A DNA stretch of 64,000 bases from Gammaproteobacteria bacterium (GTDB lineage Bacteria > Pseudomonadota > Gammaproteobacteria > VBWC01), in assembly GCA_023266115.1 (NCBI GenBank), contig JAHFRU010000015.1, forward strand, positions 1 to 64,000, written 5' to 3'. Shown here piece by piece: positions 42,850 through 54,651 of this stretch (positions within the stretch are counted from its first letter, which is position 1; each line of letters starts with the position of its first letter). The translations under genes were made by a program, and so were the position numbers. Below the pieces are notes generated by a model. The model was given only the letters and a program-made list of their open reading frames with translations. It was not told where the DNA came from and ran no database searches.

Positions 42850-43785
42850 CTACGGTCTCGCATCCTGATCCGCGCCTTCCTTATTGACCGGCAGCAGGTT
42901 CTCGCGCGCGATACCCAGCCACATGACGATGGGGCTTGCCACCAGCACGGACGAATACGTACCCACCACAATGCCAAGTGTCAGGGCGAGCGCGAAATAA
43001 AAAAGGATCTCGCCACCCAGAAATAGCATGGAAAACACCATGAGCTGGGTTGTGATGTGGGTCATGACGGTACGCGATAGCGTGCGCGTGATAGCATTGT
43101 CGATAATCTCGGGCACCGTACCCTTGCGCATCTTGCGGAAGTTTTCGCGTATCCTATCGAACACCACCACGGTGTCATTCACGGAATAGCCCAGGATAGC
43201 CAGCACCGCCGCCAGCACCGTCAGGGAGAATTCCCATTGAAACGCTGCGAAACATCCCACTACGATGACGACATCATGAAATGTGGCGACGATGGCACCG
43301 ACGGCGAAGCGCCATTCGAAGCGCGCCGCCAGATACAACACAATGCCGACAGAAACCAGGAGCAATGCCCACACGCCGCTTTCCGCCAGTTCCTTGCCCA
43401 CCTGCGGTCCGACGCGTTCCGCGCGCCGCAACTCCACGCCATCATCCTGCCGCTTCAGCACACTCAATACGTTTTCACTCAGCATCACTGAAGATACATC
43501 CGGCCTTTCCGGCAAGCGGATGAGCACATCCCGCGCGGTACCGAAATTCTGTACCAACGCATCGCTATACCCTTCCGCCGCGAGCACCCCGCGCACCTGC
43601 TGCGCATCCACCGCCTGCAGGTAATGCACCTCGACCACTGTGCCACCGGTAAAATCAATACTGAAGTTCAAACCCCGCACCGCGATGGCCGCGATGGCCA
43701 GCACAAAAGTAATCGCCGAAATGACCGCAGTGGTTGCGGCATAGCGCATAAACGGAATGTCGCGCTTGATACGGAATAATTCCAT
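42850..43785 (-). CDS. secF: Protein translocase subunit SecF
   Basis: The 311-aa protein has six predicted membrane helices with a periplasmic domain after the first. RGLNFSIDFTGGTVVEVHY is the SecF signature. The conserved D-R-I-R-E in VFDRIRENFRKMRKGT and NDAITRTLSRT-like NAITRTLSRTVMTH follow. With SecD it uses the proton gradient to help pull proteins through SecYEG. It lies 15 bp after secD. Confidence 0.96.
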   Translation of the reverse strand: MELFRIKRDIPFMRYAATTAVISAITFVLAIAAIAVRGLNFSIDFTGGTVVEVHYLQAVDAQQVRGVLAAEGYSDALVQNFGTARDVLIRLPERPDVSSVMLSENVLSVLKRQDDGVELRRAERVGPQVGKELAESGVWALLLVSVGIVLYLAARFEWRFAVGAIVATFHDVVIVVGCFAAFQWEFSLTVLAAVLAILGYSVNDTVVVFDRIRENFRKMRKGTVPEIIDNAITRTLSRTVMTHITTQLMVFSMLFLGGEILFYFALALTLGIVVGTYSSVLVASPIVMWLGIARENLLPVNKEGADQDARP

Positions 43786-43800
43786 GTCGCAACTCCGAAG

Positions 43801-45651
43801 TTAAATCGCCAGTTTGGTCAGCTTGCGCCGCCCGTAGATTAAATTGACCATCGCGCGCGACACCATCACCGCGCTGAACATGGACGTCACGATGCCGATG
43901 CACAAGGTCACGGCAAACCCGCGTACCGGCCCGGAACCTAGCCACAACAGCGCGAATCCGGCAATCAGCGTCGTAATGTTCGAATCGAAAATGGTATCCC
44001 AGGCGCGGTCGTAGCCGGAATGAATCGACGCCTGGATCGAGTTGCCGTTGCGCAATTCCTCACGGATGCGCTCGAAGATCAGCACATTCGCGTCAATAGC
44101 CATACCCACCGTGAGCGCGATGCCCGCGATGCCCGGCAAGGTCAATGTGGCCTGAAGCATGGACAACGCCGCGATAAGCATCACAATATTCACGAACAGC
44201 GCCAGGCTCGAAATAATCCCGAAGAACAGATAGTAGATGCCCATGAAAACGGCGATGGCAGCAAAACCGATGAGCGTGGAATTGAATCCTTTGGTGATAT
44301 TCTCCGCGCCCATGCTCGGCCCGACGGTACGTTCCTCGATAATTTCCATCGGCACCGACAGCGCACCGGCACGCAACAGCAGCGCGAGAGTCCGCGCTTC
44401 CTTGGAGCTTTCCAGCCCGGTGATCTGAAAGCGCTTGCTCAACTGATCGCGAATCGTTGCGATGCTGATGACTTCTTCGATTTTTTTCTTCGTCTTGACA
44501 GGCTCACCGTCGACCATCGCGGTTTCTGTTTTGGTTTCCATGAAAACCACCGCCATCGGATTCCCGATGTTGTCCTTGGTGACAGTGCTCATGCGCTTCG
44601 CACCCTTGCCATCCAGCGTAACGAAGACGGCCGAACTGCCATCGGTGTGGTCAATACCGGAGGCGGCATCGGTGACCGAGTCACCGGTAATAATGACGCG
44701 GCGGTCAAGCAACACCGGACTGCCCTTGCGTTCGTAATAAAGCCTCGACCCGGCCGGCACATGGCCGGCCACCGCGTCCTGCACGTCATGCCCGGTATCG
44801 ACGAGCCGGAATTCCAGCGTCGCCGTCGCGCCGAGAATCTCCTTGGCGCGCGCCGTATCCTGGACACCGGGTAATTGCACGACGATGCGGCTGGCTCCCT
44901 GTTGCTGGATGATCGGCTCGGCAACCCCAAGCTCATTTACCCGATTACGCAGCGTGGTAATGTTCTGCTGCAGCGCAAGATTCCTGACCTCCAGCATCTC
45001 CTTTTCGCCAAGCGACAGATTAATCGCCGCACCTTCGCGCGCGGCTTCAACAATCAGGCTGCTGAACTCTTTCGCGATCAACTTTTCAGCCGCGTCACGG
45101 TCTTCTGCCGAACGGAATGTGATCTCCAGACCGCCACCGTTGCGTTTGCCGACCTGCTGATAGCGTACCTTTTCTTCACGCAACAGCGTCCGGATATCGT
45201 TGACATAACGTTCCTCGGCCATGCGTACCGCCGCATCCATGTCCACTTCCATCAGAAAATGCACACCACCACGCAGATCGAGCCCGAGGTACATCGGCCG
45301 CGCGTTCAGTGCAGTCAACCAGGCAGGTGTCGCCGGCGCCAGATTCAACGCAACAACGAATTCGTTGCCCAGTGATTCACGCAGCAGATCGTTCGCCTTG
45401 AGCTGGGTATCGGTATCCCGGAAACGCGCTAGCAGCAACCCCTTCTCGATCTGCACCGACGCATATGGCAGTTCGGCGCCCTTGAGCAGCCCCTCGGCAC
45501 GCACACGAAGCGACTCATCCACCGTGCTGCCGCGCGTTGACGACACCTGCACGGCGGGATCCTCGCCGAACAGGTTCGGCAGCGCATACAAGGCGCTCAC
45601 CACCAGCACCAAAGCAATAGCCAAGTATTTCCAGACAGAATAGCGATTCAT
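43801..45651 (-). CDS. secD: Protein translocase subunit SecD
   Basis: The 616-aa protein has TM1 at residues 7-26, a large periplasmic region (about 30-440) starting with the PNLFGEDPAVQVS and GLDLRGGVHFLMEVD blocks, and five further membrane helices at the C-terminus. GMAIDANVLIFERIREELR carries the essential Asp. The order yajC-secD-secF is standard. Confidence 0.96.
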   Translation of the reverse strand: MNRYSVWKYLAIALVLVVSALYALPNLFGEDPAVQVSSTRGSTVDESLRVRAEGLLKGAELPYASVQIEKGLLLARFRDTDTQLKANDLLRESLGNEFVVALNLAPATPAWLTALNARPMYLGLDLRGGVHFLMEVDMDAAVRMAEERYVNDIRTLLREEKVRYQQVGKRNGGGLEITFRSAEDRDAAEKLIAKEFSSLIVEAAREGAAINLSLGEKEMLEVRNLALQQNITTLRNRVNELGVAEPIIQQQGASRIVVQLPGVQDTARAKEILGATATLEFRLVDTGHDVQDAVAGHVPAGSRLYYERKGSPVLLDRRVIITGDSVTDAASGIDHTDGSSAVFVTLDGKGAKRMSTVTKDNIGNPMAVVFMETKTETAMVDGEPVKTKKKIEEVISIATIRDQLSKRFQITGLESSKEARTLALLLRAGALSVPMEIIEERTVGPSMGAENITKGFNSTLIGFAAIAVFMGIYYLFFGIISSLALFVNIVMLIAALSMLQATLTLPGIAGIALTVGMAIDANVLIFERIREELRNGNSIQASIHSGYDRAWDTIFDSNITTLIAGFALLWLGSGPVRGFAVTLCIGIVTSMFSAVMVSRAMVNLIYGRRKLTKLAI

Positions 45652-45682
45652 CTGACGCAGTGCTCTCTAATATTCCCGAGTA

Positions 45683-46012
45683 TTAACCTGACTTGTAGGT
45701 TCCCTTGGGAACGAGCTGCCCGACGGCACTACGCTGCACCTTGATCTGCACGCCATCCGCAATCTCGACCGTGACAAAACTTTCCCCCAGTTCGACTACG
45801 CGCCCGAGCACGCCGCCGGAAGTGACCACCTCGTCATGCTTCGCCAGCGTTTCCACCATTTTCCGATGATCCTTGGCCCGTTTCATCTGCGGCCGGATCA
45901 GCAGAAAGTAGAAAATCAGGAAGATCAGGATCAGCGGCACAAAACTCATGAGCGACGGCTCGGCCGCCGCCGGCGTTGCCTCTGCCCAGGCGTCATTGAT
46001 GAACATGCTCAT
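45683..46012 (-). CDS. yajC: Sec translocon accessory protein YajC
   Basis: The 109-aa protein has one membrane helix (about 23-42, SFVPLILIFLIFYFLLIRP) followed by QMKRAKDHRKMVETLAKHD. The short SH3-like tail (VVTSGGVLGRVVELGESFV) is typical of YajC. It associates with SecDF. A spacer of about 100 bp separates it from tgt upstream. Confidence 0.95.
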   Translation of the reverse strand: MSMFINDAWAEATPAAAEPSLMSFVPLILIFLIFYFLLIRPQMKRAKDHRKMVETLAKHDEVVTSGGVLGRVVELGESFVTVEIADGVQIKVQRSAVGQLVPKGTYKSG

Positions 46013-46115
46013 ATCGGTTCCCTTCGTCTATACAAGATTTGCTATCCACGGCGAGACAAGACCGATGGCCGTCGGCCTGTCGCTATCGGTCAAGCCCCGC
46101 CCGAAACGGCGCCCA

Positions 46116-47243
<1,128 letters not shown>

Positions 47244-47267
47244 CTACCCACCTGTTTCGGATCGCGT

Positions 47268-48368
47268 TCACCGGCCGTCGCTCCCGCGCCGGGTGATAAA
47301 CATCGCATCGCCGTAACTGAAAAAGCGGTAACGCATGGCCACTGCGTGACGGTAGGCATTCAGGGTGTTCTCGGTACCGGCAAAGGCGCACACCAGCATC
47401 AACAGCGTCGATTCGGACAGATGGAAGTTGGTGATCATGGCGTCCACCACGCCAAACCGGTATCCCGGATAGATAAACAGGTTCGTCTCCCCGCTAAAGG
47501 GCTGCAACTCGCCATCGCGCGACGCCGCCTCGAGGCTGCGCACGCTGGTGGTGCCTACGGCGATGATCCGTCCGCCGCGGGCGCGGGCGGTGGCGACCGT
47601 TTCGCACACCTCTGCCGTGACGACCGCGTACTCGGCATGCATCCGGTGATCGGTGATCCGCTCGGCACGGACCGGCTGGAAAGTGCCGGCACCCACGTGC
47701 AGGGTGACAAACGCCGTGTCAACACCGGCACACCGTAACGTTTCCAGCATCGCGTCGTCGAAATGCAATCCCGCGGTCGGCGCTGCCACCGCCCCCGGCT
47801 GTCGCGCGTAAACCGTCTGGTACCGCTCGCGGTCCTCGGGCAGCGCCTCCCGCTGGATGTACGGTGGTAACGGCACGCTGCCGGCACGTTCGAGAAACGC
47901 CCGGACTGACCCATCAAGTCCGGCAAACGACAATTCGAACAGATCGCCGCAGCGGCGCACTACGGTAACGTCTGCGTTGGCAACGCGCAGCCGGCTGCCC
48001 GGTAGCGGGGCGTGACTCGCCCGAACATGGGCAAGCACCGCCGCGTTATCCACCACGCGCTCGATGAGCATCTCTATCTTGCCGCCGCTTGCCTTGCGGC
48101 CATGCAAGCGCGCCGGTATCACGCGGGTATCATTCAGTACCAGCAGGTCGCCCGGCCGCACCCGCTGCAGAATATCGCTGAACATACGATCGGCGACCGC
48201 ACCCGAGTCGCCGTCGAGGCACAGCAGGCGGCTGGCGGTACGGGACAGCAGCGGCTGCTGCGCGATCAGTTCCGCAGGAAGCTCAAAGCGAAAATCGTCG
48301 CGGCGCAGCACACACGCTGCATCCGGGTCGACAGGATGTTGAGAACGGACATTGGCTGCCATGTGCAT
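47268..48368 (-). CDS. queA: S-adenosylmethionine:tRNA ribosyltransferase-isomerase
   Basis: The 366-aa protein starts [14 protein letters not shown] after a short, poorly conserved N-terminal extension. [30 protein letters not shown] and [14 protein letters not shown] are QueA signatures. It transfers the ribosyl moiety of SAM to preQ1-tRNA, giving epoxyqueuosine. Two in-frame ATGs (48368, 48362) could serve. It lies 36 bp before tgt. Confidence 0.95.
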   Translation of the reverse strand: MHMAANVRSQHPVDPDAACVLRRDDFRFELPAELIAQQPLLSRTASRLLCLDGDSGAVADRMFSDILQRVRPGDLLVLNDTRVIPARLHGRKASGGKIEMLIERVVDNAAVLAHVRASHAPLPGSRLRVANADVTVVRRCGDLFELSFAGLDGSVRAFLERAGSVPLPPYIQREALPEDRERYQTVYARQPGAVAAPTAGLHFDDAMLETLRCAGVDTAFVTLHVGAGTFQPVRAERITDHRMHAEYAVVTAEVCETVATARARGGRIIAVGTTSVRSLEAASRDGELQPFSGETNLFIYPGYRFGVVDAMITNFHLSESTLLMLVCAFAGTENTLNAYRHAVAMRYRFFSYGDAMFITRRGSDGR

Positions 48369-48443
48369 GGAGATACCGCGGAACGGGATTTATCGTAAAG
48401 ACAATCAAAAGATTGTATCACTCTTGCGTCGGAATGCCGTAAC

Positions 48444-48473
48444 TTGCGGCCGCCGCTGGCCAGTCTGTATACT
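48444..48473 (+). promoter_or_regulatory. Sigma-70-type promoter of tRNA-Leu
   Basis: TTGCGG at 48444-48449 and TATACT at 48468-48473 are separated by 18 bp. The -10 ends 14 bp before the first base of the tRNA. GC-rich DNA between -10 and the start is usual for stringent tRNA promoters. It is the best promoter match found in the window by eye. Confidence 0.6.
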
Positions 48474-48487
48474 GCACGCTCCCTGGC

Positions 48488-48574
48488 GCCGGGGTGGCGG
48501 AACTGGTAGACGCGCCGGACTCAAAATCCGGTGGTTTTGCGACCGTGAGAGTTCGAGTCTCTCTCCCGGCACCA
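48488..48574 (+). tRNA. tRNA-Leu (anticodon CAA)
   Basis: The gene begins GCCGGGGTGGCGGAACTGG and has the D-arm typical of leucine tRNAs. The anticodon stem-loop CGGACTCAAAATCCGG has anticodon CAA, the long variable arm is class II, the T-arm is GAGTTCGAGTCTC and the acceptor end CCCGGC is followed by encoded ACCA. It reads UUG codons. Confidence 0.95.
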
Positions 48575-48797
48575 CTGTCGCATAACGTGGAAGACGCGTA
48601 TTCGGCAGTGGCGCCTTATGACAAGAATAGATACGCAGCGCGAGCCCTGCACTGTTAGCGGGGCAACTCGAGGTGACTGACCTTTCGTGATGCTGTGTGC
48701 GGCACGCCGCTTTGATTATCGACACGTGGCGGCGCAGCGACATTGACAACCGTTGCAGCCGGGCGACCCGATTAATAACGCTGGAACCGATAACAAC

Positions 48798-51356
48798 ATG
48801 ACCGCAACGCGCTATTCAATCGAGGTACGGCCCACGATACCGGAGCGCCTGAAACGGCTGGCGGAGCCGGCCTCTGATCTTCTCTACACCTGGGACCGTG
48901 CCGTACGCCGGCTGTTCTTCCGGCTTGATGCCGACCTGTGGGACGCGGTCGGCCACAACCCGAAACTGTTCCTGCGGCGTATAGCGCAGCAACGACTTGA
49001 TGAAGCGGCGGAAGACGGCGTGTTTCTCGAGGATTACAACCGGGTGCTCTCCGTCTACGACACGTATTACAAGGAAAAGCGCAAGACCGGCACGGAGAAG
49101 TATCTCAATCCGAAGACCGACCTCGTCGCCTATTTCTGCGCTGAATTCGGCTTCCACGAAAGTCTCCCGATCTACTCGGGCGGCCTCGGCATCCTCGCCG
49201 GCGATCACTGCAAGGCCGCCAGCGATCTCGGCATACCGTTCGTGGCGGTCGGCCTGTTGTACCGGCAGGGCTACTTTAACCAGACCATTGACAGGCAGGG
49301 CAACCAGCTCGCGCACTACCACCCGACGAATTTCGAGGAATTGCCGATCGAGCCGGCCCGCGATACCGGCGATAACGAACTGCGCGTGACGGTAGCACTG
49401 CCGGGCCGGAACCTGTCGGTCAAGGTATGGCGGGCCCGCTCGGGTAATATCAATCTCTACCTGCTCGATACCGACCTGCCGGAAAACTCCGATACCGATC
49501 GCCGTATTACCTATCAACTCTACGGCGGCGATATCACCACACGGATACAGCAGGAGATCGTACTCGGCATCGGCGGCGTGCGCGCGTTGCGGGGCCTCGG
49601 GCTGAAACCGAGCGCGTGGCATATCAACGAAGGCCACTCCGCATTCATGATCGTCGAGCGCTGCCGTGAGCGTGTCAAACAAGGCATGGACTTTCATACC
49701 GCGCTGGAACTGGTGGCCAACGGCACGGTATTCACCACGCATACGCCGGTAGCGGCCGGCCACGATATTTTCAGCGAGGAGTTGATGAAAAACTATTTCA
49801 GCGGTTTCGTCGCGGAAATGGGCATATCAATGGCAGATTTTCTGAAACTCGGCATCACACCGGCGAATCACGGCAGCTTCAACCAAACCGCGCTCGCACT
49901 GCGCGGTTCACGTTTTCACAATGGCGTCAGCCTTATCCACGGTCGCGTCGCGTCGCGCATGGAAGGTTATATCTGGCCGCAGATTCCGCACGAGGAGAAT
50001 CCGATCCGGCATGTAACGAACGGCGTTCACATCGCGACGTTTCTCGCACGCGAGTGGATCATTCTGTTCGACATGCGCTTTGGTGGCGACTGGCGCAATC
50101 AGCTGACCACCCCCGAATTCTGGCACGCGCTCGACGATGTTCCCGATCACAGTTACTGGAGCATCAGGCAATCGCTCAAGTCCCAGCTGATCGAAGAAGT
50201 GTATCTGCGCATCACCCGGCAATACCGTCGCAACGAGTACAGCCAGGCGCATATCGAGCGCCTGACCCAGCATCTGATACCGCAGGAAACCGATATACTG
50301 ACGATCGGCTTTGCCCGACGTTTCGCGACCTACAAGCGCGCCAACCTGCTGTTTATGAATCTTGAGCGGCTGGCGCGCCTGGTGAATGACCCGGACCGCC
50401 CGGTGATTTTTGTTTTTGCAGGGAAGGCCCACCCCCATGACCTGCCGGGCCAGCAGATGATCCAGTTCATCCACGAGGTGTCGCAGCGTCCGGAATTCGA
50501 AGGCAAGATATTGTTGTGCGAAGGCTATGACATGGCGTTGGCGCGACGGCTCGTCAGCGGCGTGGACGTGTGGCTGAATACGCCCGAGTATCCGCTCGAG
50601 GCAAGCGGCACCTCGGGCGAAAAAGCCGGCCTGAACGGCGTCATCAATCTGAGCGTGCTCGACGGCTGGTGGGGCGAGGGTTACAACGGCGAGAACGGCT
50701 GGGCGATTACGCCCCACGGCCCCAGTTACGATTCACACTCACGCAACCGCGCCGAATCCAACGAGTTGCTCGACATCATCGAGGAGCAGATCGTCCCGCT
50801 CTATTACGAGCGCAACGGGCACGGCTACTCGGAAGGCTGGGTCAAAAAATCCAAGGCGTCGATGAAATCCATCCTACCCCGTTACAACTCACAGCGCATG
50901 GTCATGGACTATGTCCGCGAGTATTACAGTGCCGCGTCGCGCCAGTGCGAGAAACTGAAAAAGAATGACGGTGCCGCCGCCAGGGACGTCGCCCGCTGGA
51001 AGGAAAAAATCATGCTGGCGTGGCCCAGTATCCGTATCCGGCGCGTCGACCAGCCGCGGCTCTATATCGTATCTACCGACACATTGCCGGTGGAAGTCGC
51101 GGCACAGCTGAACGGACTGGACGCCACCGACGTTATCATCGAATGCCTCGTCGGCAGCGAATCGGAACAGGGCGAATTCATCGCGCATTCGTGCCACAAG
51201 CTCACCAGTCGCGGCACCAATGAAACGGGGGAAACCTTGTTCGGAATCGATCTGGCGCCAACGTTGCCGGGGCTGCAGTACTACAAACTGCGCGCCTATC
51301 CGCACCATCAACTGCTGGCGCACGAGTTCGAACTCGGCTGCATGTTGTGGATATAA
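48798..51356 (+). CDS. glgP: Alpha-glucan phosphorylase (GT35)
   Basis: I start at the ATG at 48798 (852 aa) rather than an upstream TTG. The sequence follows the alpha-glucan phosphorylase group: FCAEFGFHESLPIYSGGLGILAGDHCKAASDL (in parts), ARRFATYKRANLLF, FAGKAHPHD, and the PLP-site stretch EASGTSGEKAGLNGVINLS with the Lys near residue 612, then LDGWWGEGYNGENGW. It releases glucose 1-phosphate from glycogen or maltodextrin. It is convergent with malQ and opposite in direction to glgC and the GH57 gene. Confidence 0.92.
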   Translation: MTATRYSIEVRPTIPERLKRLAEPASDLLYTWDRAVRRLFFRLDADLWDAVGHNPKLFLRRIAQQRLDEAAEDGVFLEDYNRVLSVYDTYYKEKRKTGTEKYLNPKTDLVAYFCAEFGFHESLPIYSGGLGILAGDHCKAASDLGIPFVAVGLLYRQGYFNQTIDRQGNQLAHYHPTNFEELPIEPARDTGDNELRVTVALPGRNLSVKVWRARSGNINLYLLDTDLPENSDTDRRITYQLYGGDITTRIQQEIVLGIGGVRALRGLGLKPSAWHINEGHSAFMIVERCRERVKQGMDFHTALELVANGTVFTTHTPVAAGHDIFSEELMKNYFSGFVAEMGISMADFLKLGITPANHGSFNQTALALRGSRFHNGVSLIHGRVASRMEGYIWPQIPHEENPIRHVTNGVHIATFLAREWIILFDMRFGGDWRNQLTTPEFWHALDDVPDHSYWSIRQSLKSQLIEEVYLRITRQYRRNEYSQAHIERLTQHLIPQETDILTIGFARRFATYKRANLLFMNLERLARLVNDPDRPVIFVFAGKAHPHDLPGQQMIQFIHEVSQRPEFEGKILLCEGYDMALARRLVSGVDVWLNTPEYPLEASGTSGEKAGLNGVINLSVLDGWWGEGYNGENGWAITPHGPSYDSHSRNRAESNELLDIIEEQIVPLYYERNGHGYSEGWVKKSKASMKSILPRYNSQRMVMDYVREYYSAASRQCEKLKKNDGAAARDVARWKEKIMLAWPSIRIRRVDQPRLYIVSTDTLPVEVAAQLNGLDATDVIIECLVGSESEQGEFIAHSCHKLTSRGTNETGETLFGIDLAPTLPGLQYYKLRAYPHHQLLAHEFELGCMLWI

Positions 51357-51363
51357 ACGGCGG

Positions 51364-51381
51364 CGGCGCAATCCTGCGCCG
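51364..51381. terminator. Hairpin between convergent glgP and malQ
   Basis: CGGCGCA (51364-51370) pairs perfectly with TGCGCCG (51375-51381) around a 4-nt loop, in the 35-bp space between the two stop codons. It could terminate in both directions, but no T-run flanks it, so it is only a candidate. Confidence 0.4.
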
Positions 51382-51391
51382 GCCCGGGCCG

Positions 51392-52936
51392 TCAGACGCC
51401 GGCAGGCAGCTCCTTCGCCTTGCGGCGATCCGCTGCCGCCGCCGGTGTAACGCCAAGGCGTTCATACAGTTCCGCCAGATGACGCAGGCGCGCGACATTG
51501 TCGCCCGTGACCTGCTCCCACTCGAATCGCCATAGCCAGTTTCCTTCGGTAGTGCCGGGCCGGTTCATCCGGTGCTCGCCACCGAGCATCAATACGTCCT
51601 GCATCGGCACCATCGCCAACTGCGCAATGCTGCTGTAGGCGCAGCGGATCAACGGCCACGGCATCGGATCACCTGGCAGCCCGAGATAATCGTCGGCCTT
51701 GCGGCGCAGGTCGTCGCCGAGCGATGCGTACCAGCCCAGTGTCGTGTCGTTGTCGTGCGTGCCGGTATAGACAACACTATTGATCTCGTGATTATGCGGC
51801 AGGTAGGGATTGTCCGGCCCGCTGTCGAATGCGAATTGCAGTATTTTCATGCCAGGCAGTGCAAACTTTTTGCGCAGTACATGCACCTCGGGCGTGATCA
51901 GGCCAAGATCCTCCGCAACCAATGGCAACGGGCCGAAATGCCGCTGCAACGCGCTGAAAAAGGCCTCGCCGGGCGCCGTCACCCAGCGGCCATTGATGGC
52001 TGTCGGGCTGTCGGCCGGTATCTCCCAATACGCTTCGAATCCACGAAAGTGATCGATGCGGATCAGATCGACCAGTTCGCGCTGTGTCTGCACGCGCTCG
52101 ATCCACCAGCGGAAACCGTTAGCTGCCATCGCGCTCCAGCGGTAATGCGGATTTCCCCAGCGCTGCCCCGTCGCCGAAAAGTAATCCGGCGGCACACCGG
52201 CAACGACACGCATGTGGCCGGTTTCATCCAGCTCGAAATATTCCCGCCGGCTCCAGACATCGGCGCTGTCATAGGCAACGAAAATCGGCATGTCGCCGAA
52301 CAGCCATACGCCGCGCTGGTGCGCGTAGTTTTTCAGCGCCTGCCATTGCCGGAAAAACACGAACTGCTCAAAGCTAACCTGATGGATGAACCGCTCCAGC
52401 CGGCGCGACGCCTCGTCGAGCGTGGCGGCGGCACGGTCACGCTGCTCGACCGGCCAGCGATCCCATTCCGCGCCGCGATTTTCCTTGCGCAACGCCTGAT
52501 AAAGCGCGTAATCGTGCAGCCAGTGACGATGCGTATCGATAAACAGCGCGAGTGCCGCATGGTCACGCCTGTCCGCCTTTTCAAGGAATCCCGCATGCGC
52601 CCGCGCCAACAGACCGCGCTTTTGCACGACCCGATCGGTCGAATGCGCCTGAAAGTTCGCCACGGCAAACTGCGCGTCGAGCCAGCCAGCATCGATCAAC
52701 GCGTCGATACTGATCAACAGCGGGTTGCCGGCGTGCACCGAAAGGCATTGATAAGGTGAACCGTCGATATGCGTCGGGCCCAGCGGCAGCATCTGCCAGA
52801 CGGTCTGACCGCAGTCCTGCAGAAAATCGACGAATCGATAGGCGTCGCTCCCCAGGTCACCATTGCCCCACCGCCCCGGTAACGACGTCGGATGAAGTAT
52901 TACCCCGGCGCGACGCTGATCGAGGGGATGGTTCAC
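51392..52936 (-). CDS. malQ: 4-alpha-glucanotransferase (amylomaltase, GH77)
   Basis: The 514-aa enzyme opens RRAGVILHPTSLPGRWGNGDLG as GH77 enzymes do (in parts). The catalytic residues are seen in RIDHFRGFEAYWEIP (nucleophile Asp region), VAEDLGLITPEV (acid/base Glu) and YTGTHDNDTTLGW (stabilising Asp). DMPIFVAYDSADVW is also conserved. It rearranges maltodextrins, handing longer chains to the phosphorylase. Its start overlaps the stop of the GH57 gene by 4 bp, so they are coupled. Confidence 0.94.
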   Translation of the reverse strand: MNHPLDQRRAGVILHPTSLPGRWGNGDLGSDAYRFVDFLQDCGQTVWQMLPLGPTHIDGSPYQCLSVHAGNPLLISIDALIDAGWLDAQFAVANFQAHSTDRVVQKRGLLARAHAGFLEKADRRDHAALALFIDTHRHWLHDYALYQALRKENRGAEWDRWPVEQRDRAAATLDEASRRLERFIHQVSFEQFVFFRQWQALKNYAHQRGVWLFGDMPIFVAYDSADVWSRREYFELDETGHMRVVAGVPPDYFSATGQRWGNPHYRWSAMAANGFRWWIERVQTQRELVDLIRIDHFRGFEAYWEIPADSPTAINGRWVTAPGEAFFSALQRHFGPLPLVAEDLGLITPEVHVLRKKFALPGMKILQFAFDSGPDNPYLPHNHEINSVVYTGTHDNDTTLGWYASLGDDLRRKADDYLGLPGDPMPWPLIRCAYSSIAQLAMVPMQDVLMLGGEHRMNRPGTTEGNWLWRFEWEQVTGDNVARLRHLAELYERLGVTPAAAADRRKAKELPAGV

Positions 52937-54651
52937 GTTGTCTTCCCACCCTCCGTGGCCTTGCGCATGACACCACCCTGCGCCGCGTCGCCACCGCCAT
53001 GGCTGACGACATGCGACAGGTTTTCCGGCGGTTCCTCGCCGAGGATTTGATAAAGACTCGCGAGATGAATGCGATAGAGACGCTCGAAATCGCTGACGCT
53101 CCCGGCCGGGTTTTCATCACCGAACCACCAGCACCAGTCGGAGCCCTCGCACACGGCAAGTTGCCGTGCCGCCGCCGCCTTCACATCATCGGCTAATCGT
53201 CCCGATGCCACGGCCGTGTCGAACGTCCGCTTGGCCTCGCACAACATGTCCCAGCCGCGATTCTTGTCTGCCGAGCCGATCCAGGTCGAGAACGTGCCGT
53301 ACACCCAGCTGCCCGCAACGACGCCGGGCAAGGATTGAGTCTCCTTGATACCGCCCAGCGCGTCAGAGAACGTCGTCAGTTCCAGGCGAGGATGACTGGC
53401 AAGGCGTGCGTACAAAGCCTTCAGAAAATGATAGCCGTTCTCCGGATAGTATTCCCATGCGTTTTCACCATCGAGGATGATGGACACCACGCTGTCAGGG
53501 TCCGCCGCGCAGTGGTTGGCAATCGTCTCCAGATGCGCGACAAGATTGGCCACGGCATCGTCGGCGTGCCAGTCGGAATAGGTAAAACCGATCAGGTCGG
53601 ACAGGCCGTCGTCACGAAAGAAACAGGCGATTGCGTCACCCTTGCCGATGCGGTAGGGACGATGCAGCCGGCGGTCATGGTTATTTTCGATACCGTGTTT
53701 TTTGATCGTGTTCTGAAACACACCCTGCCCGGTCGCCGCCCATTTGAAGCCGTAACGCGCCAGCAGCTCGAGCGCCTTGGTGCTGACCCCACCCTCCGCC
53801 GGCCAGCATCCGGCGGGCGTAAAGCCGAATTGCCGCCTGAACGTCGCGATGCCTTCCTCGATATGGTAATTGGCGCGGTCCATACCGCCGGGATACCGGC
53901 TCATGACCGGCATACGCACGTCGGGCATCGCCTCGGCAGCGGCACCCAGATCCAGCAGCAGCGGCAATATCGGATGCGCATACGGGGTCACTGACAACTC
54001 CACCCGACCACACTCGGCCAGCGCACGATACCGGCCAATCACCGTGGACATCAGCTCGCCGATGATAACAAGCAATTCGCGCCGCTCGTGCAACGTGTAC
54101 GTGCTGCCCTTCTCGATCAGGCGCTTGACGCGCGCGTCGCTGCGCCGGACGGTTTCACCCAGCCACGCCAGGTGATACCAGACGACGATATCGACCAGGT
54201 ATTGCTCGTCGATGTACTTCAGTGTCTGCGGCTGCTTGATCAACCCGTCAGCGATCTCCGCGAGCTGCCGAAACGGCGCGAACCGGTTGATCAACCGGTT
54301 GCGGTTCACCTTCAGGCACGCCTTGATCAGCACCATGCGCTCTTCCGGTACCACCGGCAGCGCCGGCATGTCCAGGGCCGCCAGCAGCGGATCGCTGATG
54401 ACCCCGCGGTCGTTAAGAAACGCCTGTATCTGTTTCGTGTAGTCGTCGATCTGCTCGAGCAGGATCGGCGCAAAATTGACTACGGCCCGGGCGCCCGGCG
54501 TATTCTCCAGAACGACGGCCATGTCGACGTAATCCTTGATTGCGTGCAGATAGGTCCATGGCAGCTGGTACGAACCACTGAGCCGGTCGCGGTATTCCGG
54601 CTGGTGCATATGCCAGCACAACACCACCTTGAGCCGGGCTTCAGACGACAT
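52933..54651 (-). CDS. Glycoside hydrolase family 57 enzyme
   Basis: I start at the ATG overlapping the end of glgC by 11 bp (572 aa). GH57 motifs are in order: [15 protein letters not shown] (motif 1), the [11 protein letters not shown] block (motif 2), the nucleophile Glu in [10 protein letters not shown] (motif 3, about residue 265), YSDWHADDA and the acid/base Asp in [15 protein letters not shown] (motif 4, near 400), then a C-terminal helical domain. It may be an alpha-amylase, a glucanotransferase or a branching-type enzyme. A known gammaproteobacterial group of similar length is linked to glycogen genes. It is coupled to glgC upstream and malQ downstream. Confidence 0.85.
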   Translation of the reverse strand: MSSEARLKVVLCWHMHQPEYRDRLSGSYQLPWTYLHAIKDYVDMAVVLENTPGARAVVNFAPILLEQIDDYTKQIQAFLNDRGVISDPLLAALDMPALPVVPEERMVLIKACLKVNRNRLINRFAPFRQLAEIADGLIKQPQTLKYIDEQYLVDIVVWYHLAWLGETVRRSDARVKRLIEKGSTYTLHERRELLVIIGELMSTVIGRYRALAECGRVELSVTPYAHPILPLLLDLGAAAEAMPDVRMPVMSRYPGGMDRANYHIEEGIATFRRQFGFTPAGCWPAEGGVSTKALELLARYGFKWAATGQGVFQNTIKKHGIENNHDRRLHRPYRIGKGDAIACFFRDDGLSDLIGFTYSDWHADDAVANLVAHLETIANHCAADPDSVVSIILDGENAWEYYPENGYHFLKALYARLASHPRLELTTFSDALGGIKETQSLPGVVAGSWVYGTFSTWIGSADKNRGWDMLCEAKRTFDTAVASGRLADDVKAAAARQLAVCEGSDWCWWFGDENPAGSVSDFERLYRIHLASLYQILGEEPPENLSHVVSHGGGDAAQGGVMRKATEGGKTT